From contig JACEFZ010021369.1 of the NCBI GenBank assembly GCA_014155875.1, positions 534,501-598,500 on the forward strand: a DNA stretch of 64,000 nt, written 5' to 3'. Below the pieces are notes generated by a model that was not told the DNA's origin, did not search any database, and was given only the letters and a program-made list of their open reading frames with translations. Numbering within the stretch: position 1 is the first letter of the stretch; each line of letters opens with the position of its first letter. The position numbers were made by a program, and so were the translations under genes. Below, piece by piece: positions 22,466 through 32,756 of the stretch. Origin of the DNA: Cepaea nemoralis (lineage: Eukaryota > Mollusca > Gastropoda > Stylommatophora > Helicidae).

Positions 22466-22708
22466 AAAAAATGTTTTGCATATCCTTTACAGGACATCGC
22501 TGTCAACATCAGCATCTTTCAGCAGTATGTTGATTTCTTGGCAAGATTACGCTCAGTAGTTTGCCATTGATTTCTGAGCTGCCGGCTAATTATTCCGCAA
22601 GTCACGAGCGGGTCGAACCGCTTCCAGTTCTCGCCTCGCTGCGAGACCCTGCGTGGATAAACGGGATTACGGAGAAAATGGTGTAACCCCTCAGCCAGAG
22701 AGACCGGC
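22466..22708 (-). mobile_element. tRNA-derived SINE family A, copy 1 (reverse)
   Basis: Read on the reverse strand it begins GCCGGTCTCTCTGGCTGAGG (A box) and carries a B box GGTTCGACCC. It then passes through the conserved core GCAATGGCAAACTAC and ends GGATATGC plus a T-rich tail. It is flanked by an exact 11-bp duplication gatgggactag at 22455-22465 and 22709-22719, which fixes both ends and proves retroposition. Confidence 0.9.
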
Positions 22709-22775
22709 GATGGGACTAGGCATTTCAGAAAATGTCCTCACTGAACATTTTGCTTAACTTAATGGCTTTTCCAAA

Positions 22776-23035
22776 GATTTGTTTATTCATCCAGCTAAAT
22801 TTTTCCGTAAACTTACATTGTGTATTCATCTAGCTAAACTTGTTCACAAACTTACATTGTTTATTCATCTAGCTAAACTTTTCCACAAACTTACATTGTG
22901 TATTCATCTAACCAAACTTGTCAACAAACGTACATTGTTTATTCATCTAACTAAACTTTCCCAGAAACCGAAATAGTTTATTTCTCTAGCTAATAGTTTC
23001 GAACAGCTTAACATTGTTAAGTCATCTTGCTAAAC
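22776..23035. repeat. 40-bp tandem repeat, about six units
   Basis: Units resemble TTATTCATCTAGCTAAACTT plus TTCCACAAACTTACATTGTG. The forward frame across it is a repeat artefact. Confidence 0.9.
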
Positions 23036-23049
23036 ATGTAACTCCGTCC

Positions 23050-23640
23050 TCCACCTTGTAGTCCATGCCGTGTGCTGTTGATTATTTCAGTGAACGGCCT
23101 TCTGTCAGATGTGCTGCCACTAATTTTTGACACTGATGATCGTTTATTCTATGATTGCATTCTGTCCGACATCTTCTCGCATGGTATCTTCATTCTTCCT
23201 CTCCTCCCCTCCATCTTTCTCGTTGTGGAAACACACTCCAACTTTCCTCTTCTCAAGACATTCCCCCACAAATGTGGACTGACTTCTTCTGATGCCAGTA
23301 ACATGTTCTCTTTGGAAATAAAATTCTTTCAAGATGTCATCATTGCTCTTTCATCTCCGTCAACGATGTTCACATCATTCTCATGTAAAACCATATTTCC
23401 GCATCTTCCACATAATACCTCACCTGTCTGCTAATTATTTGCGTCCATATATCAGGATTGGAAGATCTTAAGAACTCTTTCCACAACTCGAGTGGCGAAA
23501 AGACATGATGTGCGAGGCATCTGAAAAGAAAGTAATTTGACATTGCTTTCCTTCTTGGTCGGTGACCATAGCCATTATATCTGTAAAGAGATCCTCTGCC
23601 TGTCGTTTTAAAACGTGAAACTATAAAAAACAACTATATG
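23050..23640. other. Unassigned stretch with open frames on both strands
   Basis: The forward frame 23072-23434 (120 codons) and the reverse frames 23370-23633 and 23144-23332 are open. The reverse pair reads more like protein (FSPLELWKEFLRSSNPDIWT) and is joined by a frame change near 23360. I cannot name a family. Confidence 0.3.
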
Positions 23641-23733
23641 TCGGCTTCTCCACAACTCCATCCACCAGATGCTCCATGTTGCACTTTTCCCTCATCTGTG
23701 GCGAGGGCTAAATAGATATGTCATTAGAGAACC

Positions 23734-23850
23734 TTAGCTGTGTCTAATAGAACGTTAGATGTGTCTTTAGACAGTGAATAAACATGGTGAACATTAGCTA
23801 TGTCTAATAGAACGTTAGATGTGCCTTTACACAGTGAAGAAACATATGAT
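23734..23850. repeat. 60-bp tandem duplication
   Basis: Two copies of a unit containing TCTAATAGAACGTTAGATGT with a few substitutions. Confidence 0.85.
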
Positions 23851-23865
23851 TGATTGATTGATTTA

Positions 23866-24527
23866 GGAACCGACATCACAGCATTCGGGGCATTTCCATA
23901 AGCGCTCCGTCCCCAACCTCAGCAGCCAACGAAGAGTTCCAACACTAATAGTACCAGTAGCAATCTGATTATATGTCCGTCTCGCCTTTCCTCTGAGCGT
24001 TGATCGTCGGCCAGATCCCCTCGCACCCCTCGCTGTCGCATTCTTGCCAGACCATGGTGATCCATTTGCTCCTCCGAGGTGTACACATGCTCCCACAAGG
24101 TCGCAACCACATCAGCTTTGTCATGCATCACTACTCCACCAAGTTTTGCCGAGCCAGCCAATCTGTCCGCCTGTTCATTCCCCAGTACACCAGCATGCCC
24201 CGGAGAAAAGATCCAGACGATGCTTGTCACCCGTGACTTCCGAAGCGAAGCAAGCCACTTTGCACGAAGCTTGCCTGTCTTCACCCTACTCAGCATGCTT
24301 TCTGAGTCAGTTACAATCACGATGTGTGTGTGTATCGTATTCTCCATCCAGCGGAAAGCTGCACTGACCGCCTCCACCTCCATTCTTAAGCTAGATGTTG
24401 TGGTATCATATGCCAGACTCTCCTGCACCAAACGTCGACCATTGGCTTTTGCTAAGAACCCCCAGGCACTTCTCCTACTTCTCAACACCGACCCATCTGT
24501 GTAGATAATCAAATCACCTGAGCGATC
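23866..24527 (-). pseudogene. LINE ORF2 C-terminus: RNase H domain
   Basis: RNase H motifs in order on the reverse strand: DLIIYTDGSV, LRMEVEAVSAAF, VTDSESML, FSPGHAGVLGNEQADRLAGS. The Asp-Glu-Asp-Asp set is preserved. After a frame change near 24060-23990 it ends with GTERLWKCPECCDVGS and a (TCAA)n tail. The first residues of the open frame (24596-24528) lie inside the LTR of the inserted element and are not LINE sequence. Confidence 0.85.
24523..24527. other. 5-bp target duplication, left copy
   Basis: CGATC immediately before the 5' LTR; the identical pentamer follows the 3' LTR at 31600-31604. Confidence 0.9.
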
Positions 24528-25040
24528 TGTCATAATCTCCCCACCAGTTCTACCGCGTCGTCGTAAACGACGCCTGGCGATTACGGCCAGGTCCACCTGT
24601 GAGCGACACTAACCACGCTGTGACAAGAATGGTCAGTCGGTGCATTCGTGAGACATGAAGTCCACGCAGGGACACAACCCCGACTAGCGAGACTCACAGT
24701 GGTTAGCGGCCAGACGGCTTGGGAGAGTTGTACAGGACAGACGGAATGAATGGTGCTCGTATACTTGTGTGTATGAACGCGAATAGATAGAACGCCTGTG
24801 AGTATAGGAGACTTTGCGCTTGTGAGTTGTATACATTGCATTGATATATTTATTGATTGTATTATTGCATCGTTATTGTAATTGTGCGATGCATGTAATG
24901 GTTGTGATGAGTGAGAAGTGTGAATAAAGTGTTTGAATTGTCTTTGAAGTGTGTCACGTAAAGTCATTCTGTGACAGTGTTTGTATTACATCTGTTAGTG
25001 ATTACGAGCCTGTGTTATTGTTGAATGCAAGACTCTGACA
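24528..25040 (+). repeat. 5' LTR (513 bp)
   Basis: Starts TGTCATAATC and ends CTCTGACA. It matches 31088-31599 throughout. The motif AATAAAG (about 24924) may serve as the polyadenylation signal. It creates an artificial reverse frame that also appears in the 3' LTR. Confidence 0.95.
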
Positions 25041-25175
25041 GGTGTGAACGTGGGTGCATCGTCCAGCTTGAACCATTTAAAGAAAGGTGTGAACGTGGGT
25101 GCATCGTCCAGCTTGAACCATTTAAAGAAAGGTGTGAACGTGGGCGTATCGTCCATCTTGGAACTAGTTGTAAAA
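25041..25175. repeat. 45-bp leader repeat, three copies
   Basis: Begins exactly at the LTR edge. Units start at 25041, 25086 and 25131 with GGTGTGAACGTGGGTGCATC; the third is diverged. It occupies the place where a tRNA primer-binding site is expected, yet no TGG-initial tRNA complement is evident at the LTR border. Confidence 0.88.
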
Positions 25176-25628
25176 TAGGATTGAACGTGTGTGTAAGCGG
25201 AAAGATTTGGAGAGAAAGCAACATGGAAAGTAAGTTGTTGAATGTGTTGAACGGACGACAGTACGACTAACAAACATACTTGACAGCACACAAACCTACA
25301 AAACTTAGTTGACAACGCATACACCACATAAACGTACAAGTCCTAATATTTTCTTCTTCCAAAAAGCAACAGGTTTTTATGTCATCCGAAACCGTTAGCA
25401 AGTAAAGTTCATTTTTCCAGAAGTAACGATCAGGCAGCCATTCTCTGGTATAGTTCTCCATCATACTCCAGAGCTCCAAAGTCACTTAAGTATTATCTTT
25501 TTTCACATATACTTTTGTATGTAGGTTTAGGCACAAGCTGTATTTAATAAATATTGTACAAATTATTGTATTTACTAACACCTTATAATTAACTTTTCGG
25601 ACATTCATTGTATCTGAAATAGTTCATC

Positions 25629-26040
25629 ATGTCTACCTTGAACGATTTCATTGAATTTGGTTTGAAACTAAATTAACTGGTGATGAATTGACCAAGTGGA
25701 GTGAGGCAAAGTATTCAGAGTATGTCGTATTGCAGGAGAAAGCTAGAGAACGCTAAGACAGAGCTGCCGAAAGGGAACTGAAAAAAGCAGAATTAGAGGC
25801 TGATGCCAAAAAGGCAGAAACAAATGCCGAAATAAGAAAAGCTGAAATCTCTGCCCAAAGTAAGAGAGAAGACCTTGAAATGCAGCTGAAAATTAAACAG
25901 CTGGAAGCTGAAACATCAGCAGATAAAGATTCTAGAAAGTCAGAAAGACTAGAGAAAGAGAATCAGTACAAAAAGTGCCAAGGGATCATCAAATATTTCA
26001 CCACGGGCGACTGAATTGCAGCCTTCACTAAAATTTTGAA
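25629..26040 (+). pseudogene. gag N-terminal part, coiled coil, broken
   Basis: The likely gag start is the ATG at 25629 (MSTLNDFIEFGLKL). A frame change follows near 25670, then a long Ala/Glu/Lys coiled coil (KAELEADAKKAETNAEIRKA) with an in-frame TAA at about 25756 and a TGA at about 26012. The gag of many metazoan gypsy elements begins with such a coil before the capsid region. It lies 590 bp after the 5' LTR. Confidence 0.7.
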
Positions 26041-26046
26041 ACGATA

Positions 26047-26679
26047 ATGGAGCATTATCAGATCCCAAAGACTGAATGGAACATTATATATATGAGAAGT
26101 CTTTCAGGGGAACCTCTCAAAGTGATAGAGACCATTCCCAAAGATCTTAGGAAATATTATCAATATATTAAGTCCAAAATCATGTCACACTTCCTGTTAG
26201 ATGAAGCAGGCTACAGAGAACAGTTTAGTAAATTAGCTCCAAAAACTACACATACTTTCTCTGACTACATCTCAGTAGTACAGGATATATTTAGTAAATG
26301 GCTGTCAGCAGCCAAAGTAAATAACAGCTTTGATAAGTTGAAAGATCTAATTCTTAGAGATAAAATTATTACATCTCTACCACCACCATTTTCTAACTTT
26401 CTGCAAGAATGTGAGTGCGAGAGTGTGCAACATATAGAGAAACGAGGTTCGGCTTATTTCACAGCCAACAAACAGTGTTTTACTAGTGGATTGACTGACA
26501 CACACTTTGTAGCAGCCACTACCTATGACAGAACGAAGTCAGGTCCCTATACTAAACAGAAACCCTTTAAGCAATCTTCTGATAAATATTACCAATGCAG
26601 ATATTGCCATCTTCCACATAATGAAAGTGATATGTGTGACAAACAACCAGGGTACTTCAATACTTGCAAAACTATATAG
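26047..26679 (+). CDS. gag capsid-like segment and first zinc knuckle
   Basis: A 210-codon frame. It opens with YQIPKTEWNIIYMRSLSGEP, a capsid-like helical stretch also seen in SCAN-related gag proteins, then LRKYYQYIKSKIMSHFLLDE. Near the end is a Cys/His cluster CRYCHLPHNESDMC (C-x2-C-x3-H-x5-C). The first Met is probably internal, because the coil upstream belongs to the same protein after a one-base shift at about 26043. The frame breaks again at about 26664, where the next open frame takes over with overlap. Confidence 0.75.
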   Translation: MEHYQIPKTEWNIIYMRSLSGEPLKVIETIPKDLRKYYQYIKSKIMSHFLLDEAGYREQFSKLAPKTTHTFSDYISVVQDIFSKWLSAAKVNNSFDKLKDLILRDKIITSLPPPFSNFLQECECESVQHIEKRGSAYFTANKQCFTSGLTDTHFVAATTYDRTKSGPYTKQKPFKQSSDKYYQCRYCHLPHNESDMCDKQPGYFNTCKTI

Positions 26680-27233
26680 ATAAGCAAGATAAGGAGAGAA
26701 ACAGCTATAAACGTCTAACCAAATGCTTCCTTTGCAAGGCATATGGCCACTGGCGTCATGCTTGTAAAGGTAAACAAATGACCAGAAAGGCTAATGCAGC
26801 CATGTTTGATAGCTCTTCCTCAGATGAGGAAACAGTAGAAAATCATCCTGTTAATGCAGCACAGGCCATTGATGCATTTCATCTTGAAAAATGTACCATC
26901 TGTGATCGTTTTCATGAAGATGGCTTATTAACATGCGGCCACTCAATACCTATTGCCAATGAAGAACCTAGTTTGGTAATAAACTCCAAAGGTAAACGAA
27001 ACATCCACCAAGGATTTGTTAATGGCAAATCTGCCACCGTTTTACGAGATAGTGGATGTAATCTTATTGGTTTGAAGAGTGACTTTATTTTACCTTCAGA
27101 TTATACAGGCAAACATGTTACATGCAGAACTTTCCTCTCCTCCCCTTTTGCACTCAAAGATGGAATCCTTACACGGTTCTACACCAAAGGTACCAACACC
27201 ACTGAGCAAACAAGCATTACATCTAGTACATGA
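26664..27233 (+). CDS. gag C-terminal zinc knuckles and truncated aspartic protease
   Basis: Contains CFLCKAYGHWRHAC (C-x2-C-x4-H-x4-C) and CTICDRFHEDGLLTC, an acidic SSSSDEE patch, and then the protease core VLRDSGCNLIGLK with the catalytic D-S-G triad. Only about 60 residues follow before the integrase leader. The flap and C-terminal half of the protease appear to have been deleted. The frame is replaced near 27200 by the one at 27079-28533. Confidence 0.78.
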   Translation: MQNYIDKQDKERNSYKRLTKCFLCKAYGHWRHACKGKQMTRKANAAMFDSSSSDEETVENHPVNAAQAIDAFHLEKCTICDRFHEDGLLTCGHSIPIANEEPSLVINSKGKRNIHQGFVNGKSATVLRDSGCNLIGLKSDFILPSDYTGKHVTCRTFLSSPFALKDGILTRFYTKGTNTTEQTSITSST

Positions 27234-28533
27234 CATACCCTTTGTAGGGCATATGGCTTATTCAAAAATTAGGTCTCGATTACTTACCCAGTTCTACTGG
27301 CCTAAATTCTGCAGTGACACCAAGCAATATTGCAGATCTTGTGACATCTGCCAGAAGCTTGTTAAAAAGTGTAAACACCCGCAAGCTGAACTACAAATAA
27401 CAGATCTAGCAAGTGGACCTTTCGAAAAGATCTCTGTCGATATTGTAGGTCCTCTAAACCATGTGACATCAAGAGGAAATAAGTTCATTTTAACGATAAT
27501 TAACCTCTGTAGCAGATGGCCTGAGGCGATTCCACTTAAGAACATAACTGTCAAGGATGTAATGGAAGTTTTCTTCCACATTTTTTCTAGAGTAGGGTTT
27601 CCTGATACCATTCTCTCAGATCGTGGGACTCAGTTCATAGCTGCAGCCACTCAAGCCTTTACTAGAATGCTAGGGGTAAAGCAGTGCTTTAATAGCCCAT
27701 ACCACCCTCATTCTACGGGGACTGTAGAAAAGATGAAAGGTGATCTCAAGCATATGCTATCAAAAGTTACCCAGGAACACCCTTATTTACCTGTCATACT
27801 ATTTGCACATCGCGAAATACCTCATTCCAGTACAGGTTTCTCACCATTTGAACTTGTATATGGAGCCAAACCACGAGGCCCATTTTCTATGTACCATTCT
27901 ATTTCAACTGAAAGTGTAACTGTACATAAACCAGTATCATCATATGAACATGTAACATCATTGCGTGATAGGATAATGAAATCTTGTGTATTAGCTAAAG
28001 AAGCACTGAAACAATCTGGTGCTATTTACAGACAGTATACAAGCAGAGGAAATAGGACAATAACACTGACACTTGGACAAGACGTACTACTTCTTTTGCC
28101 AAGCGACAGACATCTTTTGACAGACTCGTGGCAAGGACCGTTTAAAGTACTGAGAGAAATCTCGACTGTAGACTATGAGATCGCAATAAAGGACAAACAT
28201 AAAATATTTCACATCAACATGTTAAAACCATACTACAACAGAGACGAAGACCAAGACGAGACAGCAGCAAGCACAACGATAGTGGACCACACAGACGATG
28301 ACGATACCGACGAAATACCGACCCCATCAATTGACACGACAAACAATCTGCATGACATCAAAATAAATCCTAATCTCACTCAGACAGAGACCGACAATTG
28401 CAGACAACTGTTACAAGACTACAGTAGCATTTTCTCCAACCATCCAGGACAAACGCACTTAGTGCATCATCACATTATTCTGACATCCAACACACCAACA
28501 AAATGCAGACCATACTCCATTCCCATACAATAA
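27079..28533 (+). CDS. Integrase with GPY/F module, leading into RT
   Basis: Integrase features in order: the HHCC zinc domain (HDIPFVGHMAYSKIRSRLLT, then CRSCDICQK), and the catalytic core with D in SVDIVGPL, D in LSDRGTQF and E in STGTVEKMKGD (DD-35-E pattern). The conserved SPYHP and STGFSPFELVYG follow. A C-terminal GPY/F-type module reads WQGPFKVLREISTVDYEI and IFHINMLKPYYN. After an acidic linker the same frame enters the RT N-terminus (HHIILTSNTPTKCRPYSIPI) and meets TAA at 28531-28533. This is direct evidence that INT precedes RT in one polyprotein. Integrase inserts the cDNA into host DNA. The first codons (27079-27220) overlap the protease frame and are probably not native. Confidence 0.93.
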   Translation: MTLFYLQIIQANMLHAELSSPPLLHSKMESLHGSTPKVPTPLSKQALHLVHDIPFVGHMAYSKIRSRLLTQFYWPKFCSDTKQYCRSCDICQKLVKKCKHPQAELQITDLASGPFEKISVDIVGPLNHVTSRGNKFILTIINLCSRWPEAIPLKNITVKDVMEVFFHIFSRVGFPDTILSDRGTQFIAAATQAFTRMLGVKQCFNSPYHPHSTGTVEKMKGDLKHMLSKVTQEHPYLPVILFAHREIPHSSTGFSPFELVYGAKPRGPFSMYHSISTESVTVHKPVSSYEHVTSLRDRIMKSCVLAKEALKQSGAIYRQYTSRGNRTITLTLGQDVLLLLPSDRHLLTDSWQGPFKVLREISTVDYEIAIKDKHKIFHINMLKPYYNRDEDQDETAASTTIVDHTDDDDTDEIPTPSIDTTNNLHDIKINPNLTQTETDNCRQLLQDYSSIFSNHPGQTHLVHHHIILTSNTPTKCRPYSIPIQ

Positions 28534-29492
28534 AAAGAGAAATTACATCAGAAAATTCTAGACTTAGAGAAGAATCATATCATAAGACGATCACAATCAC
28601 ATTTTTGTTCACCGATTGTGATAGTGAAAAAGAAGGAAAACACGATACGATTCTGTGTTGACTATAGGAATCTTAACAATATCACACAGTTGGATTTAGA
28701 ACCAATGAGCACTGTAAAGACATACTGACTGAACAGACAGATTCTAGAAACTTTACAAAACTGGACATGACAAAAGGGTATTGGCAAATACCGCTACATC
28801 ATGACAGTATACACCTGACAGCATTTGCCACACCCTGGGGTCTATACGAATAGTGCAGGCTTCCATTCGGGCTAGTTAATGCCCCGGCGACATTTGTACG
28901 GATAACTAGACTTCTTCTGACAGACATCCCTAATATAATTTCATACATGGACGACATTTGTGTACATACAAAGACCATGACAGACCTCGTAAGAACATTA
29001 CAGCAGACATTTGACCGTATCAGACAGCGCGGACTGACAGTCAAACCATCGAACGTCGACATTGCCTATCAAGAAATTTCATTTTTGGGTTATAAAATTT
29101 GTAACGGCTTTGTCACTACTGACGACAACATCGTGTCACGAATTCTTAAATTGTCGCTTCCGACAACAAAGAAACAATTGCGAAGTGTTCTAGGTCTGTT
29201 AAATTATTACAGACAGTTTATACTAAATTTTGCCACGTTGACGGAATGTTTCACTAACCTACTAACAAAAGACAAACCTAACAAAATTGTAAACAGCGAA
29301 TGCCTAAGACCTGCATTTACAAAAGTGTTATCCTACTTTTCTAGTAACCCGATTCTTAAATTAATAAATTCGAACACTATTTTCAGATTGAGAACTGATG
29401 CGAGCTCCGTAGCGATTTGGGGCAGTACTATTGCAGGAACACGACCAAATTCTCCACCCAGTTTATTACGTAAGTCGGAAATTAAAAACTAG
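28534..29492 (+). pseudogene. Reverse transcriptase, disrupted
   Basis: After the TAA the frame continues with NHIIRRSQSHFCSPIVIVKK and IRFCVDYRNLNNI, both classic gypsy RT blocks. A frameshift near 28712 follows, then KLDMTKGYWQIPLHHDS and a TAG at 28851-28853 where Trp is expected before CRLPFGLVNAPATF. From 28947 the frame is open: the active site YMDDICVH, ISFLGYKICNG, TKKQLRSVLGLLNYYRQFI, and the start of RNase H (LRTDASSVAIWG). Another frame change occurs near 29430. Two of the nonsense changes are consistent with simple transitions. Confidence 0.92.
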
Positions 29493-29802
29493 AGAACGTC
29501 ATTGGTCGACGCCTGAAATTGAGGCCCTTGCTCTGGTGTACTCTATTAGAAAAATATCCAGATTTCTTCTTGGGAAACATTTCATAGTTGAGACAGACAA
29601 CAGTCCGTTAACAATCATCACGACTGGAACTCCTACCAACCACAGAGTAGCAAGGTGATCACTATTACTGCAAGATTTCAGTTTTGAAGTCAGGCATATC
29701 CGTGGCACACAGAATACGATTGCCGACCTTCTTTCCAGGTGTCCTTACGACACACCCGAAAGCCTAATTGTGCCTGAGCGCACACAGCAGACCAATAAGT
29801 AA
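29431..29802 (+). pseudogene. RNase H domain, end of pol
   Basis: Gypsy RNase H motifs in order: HPVYYVSRKL, RHWSTPEIEALALVYSIRKI, FIVETDNSPL. A TGA at 29656-29658 interrupts (Trp expected), then LLLQDFSFEVRHIRGTQNTI and ADLLSRCP, ending at TAA 29800-29802. No integrase follows, confirming that RNase H is the last pol domain. Confidence 0.9.
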
Positions 29803-31068
29803 TCTGCAGATTATTATAGCGCTCAGCAACACGGCGAATGATGAAATAAATTATTTCAGCAACGCTGTGTATAAATTGTGATAGGGACAACGTCCCAATG
29901 TAAATATAATATATATATGTATATTTTATAATTATGGTAATACTTGTGTTGTATGTGATCGAAAGGGAATATTATTTTAAATATCTATAAACATTGTAAC
30001 GAACAGTGCTACGTGATTTCAAGACTTACTTTACTTGAACTGTTCGAGTATCCGTAGTACCTACAAAGCAGAGTGTTCCGACGTATTTTATTCTGTACGA
30101 GAGGGACAGTGACATCTGGATTCTACAGAAAACAATAATCCATATTGTGAAAGAAAGAGTTGATCCAGCAGCTGTGCTTGTAAACTGTGTACTCCGTTCC
30201 TTTATAGAACATCCCGACGGAAGAACATTGTGTTATCTACATCTTAACACACCAGCTGTATACTTCCGGTATTTGTGAAATTAATCTAAAAACTAGCAGA
30301 CTATAATGTAATTCTCACAAAGAATTGACGATTTATATAAACTTTGTGAGCTGAAATTTTACATATACAAATTATATGTAAGGATTTTGATAGATGTGAT
30401 CTGAGAATCATAAACTGATTAACGTGTTCGCAATAGTGACATTTGGTTCGCTATTGTCAATAAGCATCAAACTATGACGCATAGAAATTGATTTACCTAT
30501 GTAATTTATTTTCTTTGAAAGCATGTGGAATTTATCGCCAATAGATTTTGTTTTGTTTCACTGATTACATTCAAGGGAAACAATTGAAATTAGTGGTAAT
30601 GTAACATGTATAGAAACCATCCTCTTGTTGCCAGATTGGCGACACATCAAGATGACATCAACTATGCATGGTAGTAATTACCGAAGTTGTAGACCTACAT
30701 GAGACTTTCCGACAAGATGAGGTTGAGGTCAAATGTTGGAGTCATCTTATAGGTAGAAGACTCTCGGCCTGACATGTCGTGTTTGTAATTTTTGTTTATT
30801 TGTCGAGAGGTAGTTGCGTTGCTCGCTGATAGCTACCGGACTGGCTGTGCCAAATTACAACTAACGTAAGAATCCATCTAGTGGATTGTACTTGAGGAGT
30901 GTTGCTTCATAGCAGCATTGAAGAGTGTGTGTATATAGCTTACAATTATCTACAAATTTCAATATAAACCAAAGTGTCACGTCAGATGACAAACAATGGG
31001 TCGATTCTGACAGGTTTAATAAATAAACCCAAATGTAAATAGCTTACATGAAAGGAAAGTCCTTTCAT
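29803..31068. other. Non-coding 3' region of the LTR element
   Basis: About 1.27 kb of AT-rich sequence with no long open frame. No envelope-like gene is visible. Confidence 0.7.
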
Positions 31069-31084
31069 GAAAAGGAGGGCGGGA
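31069..31084 (+). promoter_or_regulatory. Polypurine tract
   Basis: GAAAAGGAGGGCGGGA lies 3 bp before the 3' LTR, the expected position of the plus-strand priming site. Confidence 0.8.
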
Positions 31085-31087
31085 TAA

Positions 31088-31599
31088 TGTCATAAACTCC
31101 CCACCAGTTCTACCGCGTCGTCGTCAACGACGCCTGGCGATTACGGCCAGGTCCACTTATGAGCGACACTAAGCACGCTGTGGCAAGAATGGTCAGTCGG
31201 TGCATGCGTGGGACAAGAAGTCCACGCAGGGACACAACCCCGACTAGCGAGACTCACAGTGGTTAGCGGCCAGACGGCTTGGGAGAGTTGTTCAGGACAG
31301 ACGGAATAAATGGTGCTCGTATACTTGTGTGTATGAACGCGAATAGATAGAACGCCTGTGAGTATAGGAGACTTTGCGCTTGTGAGTTGTATACATTGCA
31401 TTGATATATTTATTGATTGTATTATTGAATCGTTATTGTAATTGTGCGATGCATGTATGATTGTGATGAGTGAGAAGTGTGAATAAAGTGTTTGAATTGT
31501 CTTTGCAGTGTGTCAAGTAAAGTCATTCTGTGTCAGTGTTTGTATCACATCTGTTAGTGATTACGAGCCTGTGTTATTACTGAATACAAGACTCTGACA
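31088..31599 (+). repeat. 3' LTR (512 bp)
   Basis: Direct repeat of 24528-25040 with about 20 substitutions and one single-base indel by eye. Ends TGACA and is followed by the right target duplication CGATC (31600-31604). Confidence 0.95.
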
Positions 31600-31604
31600 C
31601 GATC

Positions 31605-32132
31605 ATTATACTGAATTAGTTGCTGAATTTCCACTTCCGTGGCCCCTGCTGGCCACTCCCTGCACTCCCGGCTCAATGTGATTATAACTCTGCACAAGTC
31701 TGACTGCTCCGCTGACACTCTGAACCACTCTTCTCCTCTCCTAATGTTCTCCATGGGGCACATCTGCCTGATCGTATCCTCCGCCTGAGCCATCCATGAT
31801 TTCCCTCTTATCAGTCGCTGACCCTTAACGGCGTCCAGCGCCTCATACAACGGGTGATCTGTGTCTGCAGCTACTCTGAGGTATGCCTTCGCCTGCATCA
31901 CCTTGAGCCTACCAGCAACAGACGGCAAACCAAGGATGTAACGCATACACACAACTGGGGTGTCTCTGGTGCATCCCAGAATGACTCGCATCGCTTCGTT
32001 CTGTATGCGGTCTAATTTCACCAACAGACTCTTTGAGGCAGTGAGCAGTCCTAGTCCATAATCAATCACTGAGAGGATCAAGTGCTGGTATAGTGTGAAA
32101 ATCATTCTCTGCTCTGTGTCCATTGCAGCCAT
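31605..32132 (-). pseudogene. LINE ORF2: thumb/connection region
   Basis: The reverse strand reads LYQHLILSVIDYGLGLLTAS, NEAMRVILGCTRDT, RLIRGKSWMAQAEDTIRQMC and VEIQQLIQYNDR, where the LTR element cuts in. It is closely parallel to residues 1-175 of the copy at 1336-2559 (NEAMRIILGCTRDT, RGKSWMGRAED), so the two are members of related I-type families. Confidence 0.85.
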
Positions 32133-32686
32133 AGTTTTAAGTGTATGAGTCCCTTTTGAGACCTTGTCACAACCGTCTCCACATGATCCTTGAAGGACAG
32201 GCTCCTGTCTAATGTGATTCCCAGATACTTCAGTTTGTTCTCTCTGTTGACACTTCTACCATCTATCATGAGGCTTGGGACATCAGCTCTCATAATCCTG
32301 TTGTCCAGAGTGCACCACAAAACAGCTGCCTTTTTTGGGTGGATGACAGCACTCATTTCAGTGCACCAGTCAATCACATTGTCTACTGTTGCCTGTAGCT
32401 CCTGGGCTGTTTGCTCCCTATCTCTCCCCTGTCTATATGCAAGAATATCATCTGCAAATGTTAGTATCCTTCCAACCCCTGGTGCTTCTAGGTTTGCCAT
32501 CTTGCTCGTATACACATTAAAGAGCACCGGTGAGATTGCTGATCCCCGTGGCAGTCCCGGGGTTAGAATATGTGGCTCTGAGGTCCATGCACCCAGACGG
32601 AGAGCAACCCGGCGAGAGTGTAGGACGGCTGCTATCCAGTTCACCAACCAGGGATTGACCTCCTTCTCCATCAGTACGGTCATCAA
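32102..32686 (-). pseudogene. LINE ORF2: reverse transcriptase palm
   Basis: Frame of 194 codons with LTPGLPRGSAISPVLFNVYT, the active-site motif LTFADDILAYRQ, KKAAVLWCT and KLKYLGITLDRSLSFKDHVE. These are RT blocks 4-7 of non-LTR elements. It overlaps the following frame by a shift near 32110. Confidence 0.88.
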
Positions 32687-32756
32687 AATATCATATCGAA
32701 CTCTATTGTATGCATCCTCGAGATCAAGCGCTACCGATATCGATTATGTGGTTATT

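Larger units (their letters stand above)
24528..31599 (+). mobile_element. Complete Ty3/gypsy LTR retrotransposon, gag-PR-INT-RT-RH order
   Basis: This 7072-bp element has LTRs of 513 and 512 bp, termini TGTCA...TGACA and a perfect CGATC target duplication. Its internal region holds gag with zinc knuckles, an aspartic protease remnant, integrase, reverse transcriptase and RNase H, in that order. Typical Ty3/gypsy elements place integrase last. The integrase-before-RT order is known from the Gmr1-like lineage. Counting by eye, the LTRs differ at about 20 substitutions plus one indel, about 4%. Nonsense codons and frameshifts in gag and pol make it defective. There is no envelope-like frame between RNase H and the 3' LTR. 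Confidence 0.93.

Noticed and set aside
23072..23434. Forward 120-codon frame as a membrane protein
   Set aside because: Hydrophobic content is not patterned as helices and the opposite strand is equally open.
24581..24967. Reverse 128-codon frame, also seen at 31141-31401
   Set aside because: Lies inside the LTR and recurs because LTRs are duplicated; no domain.
27079..29802. Ty1/copia classification based on integrase-first order
   Set aside because: GPY/F module, HHCC spacing, RT blocks (IRFCVDYRNLN) and RNase H (HWSTPEIEALALVY) are of gypsy type.
29803..31068. Envelope gene in the LTR element
   Set aside because: No open frame of useful length, signal peptide or membrane segment.
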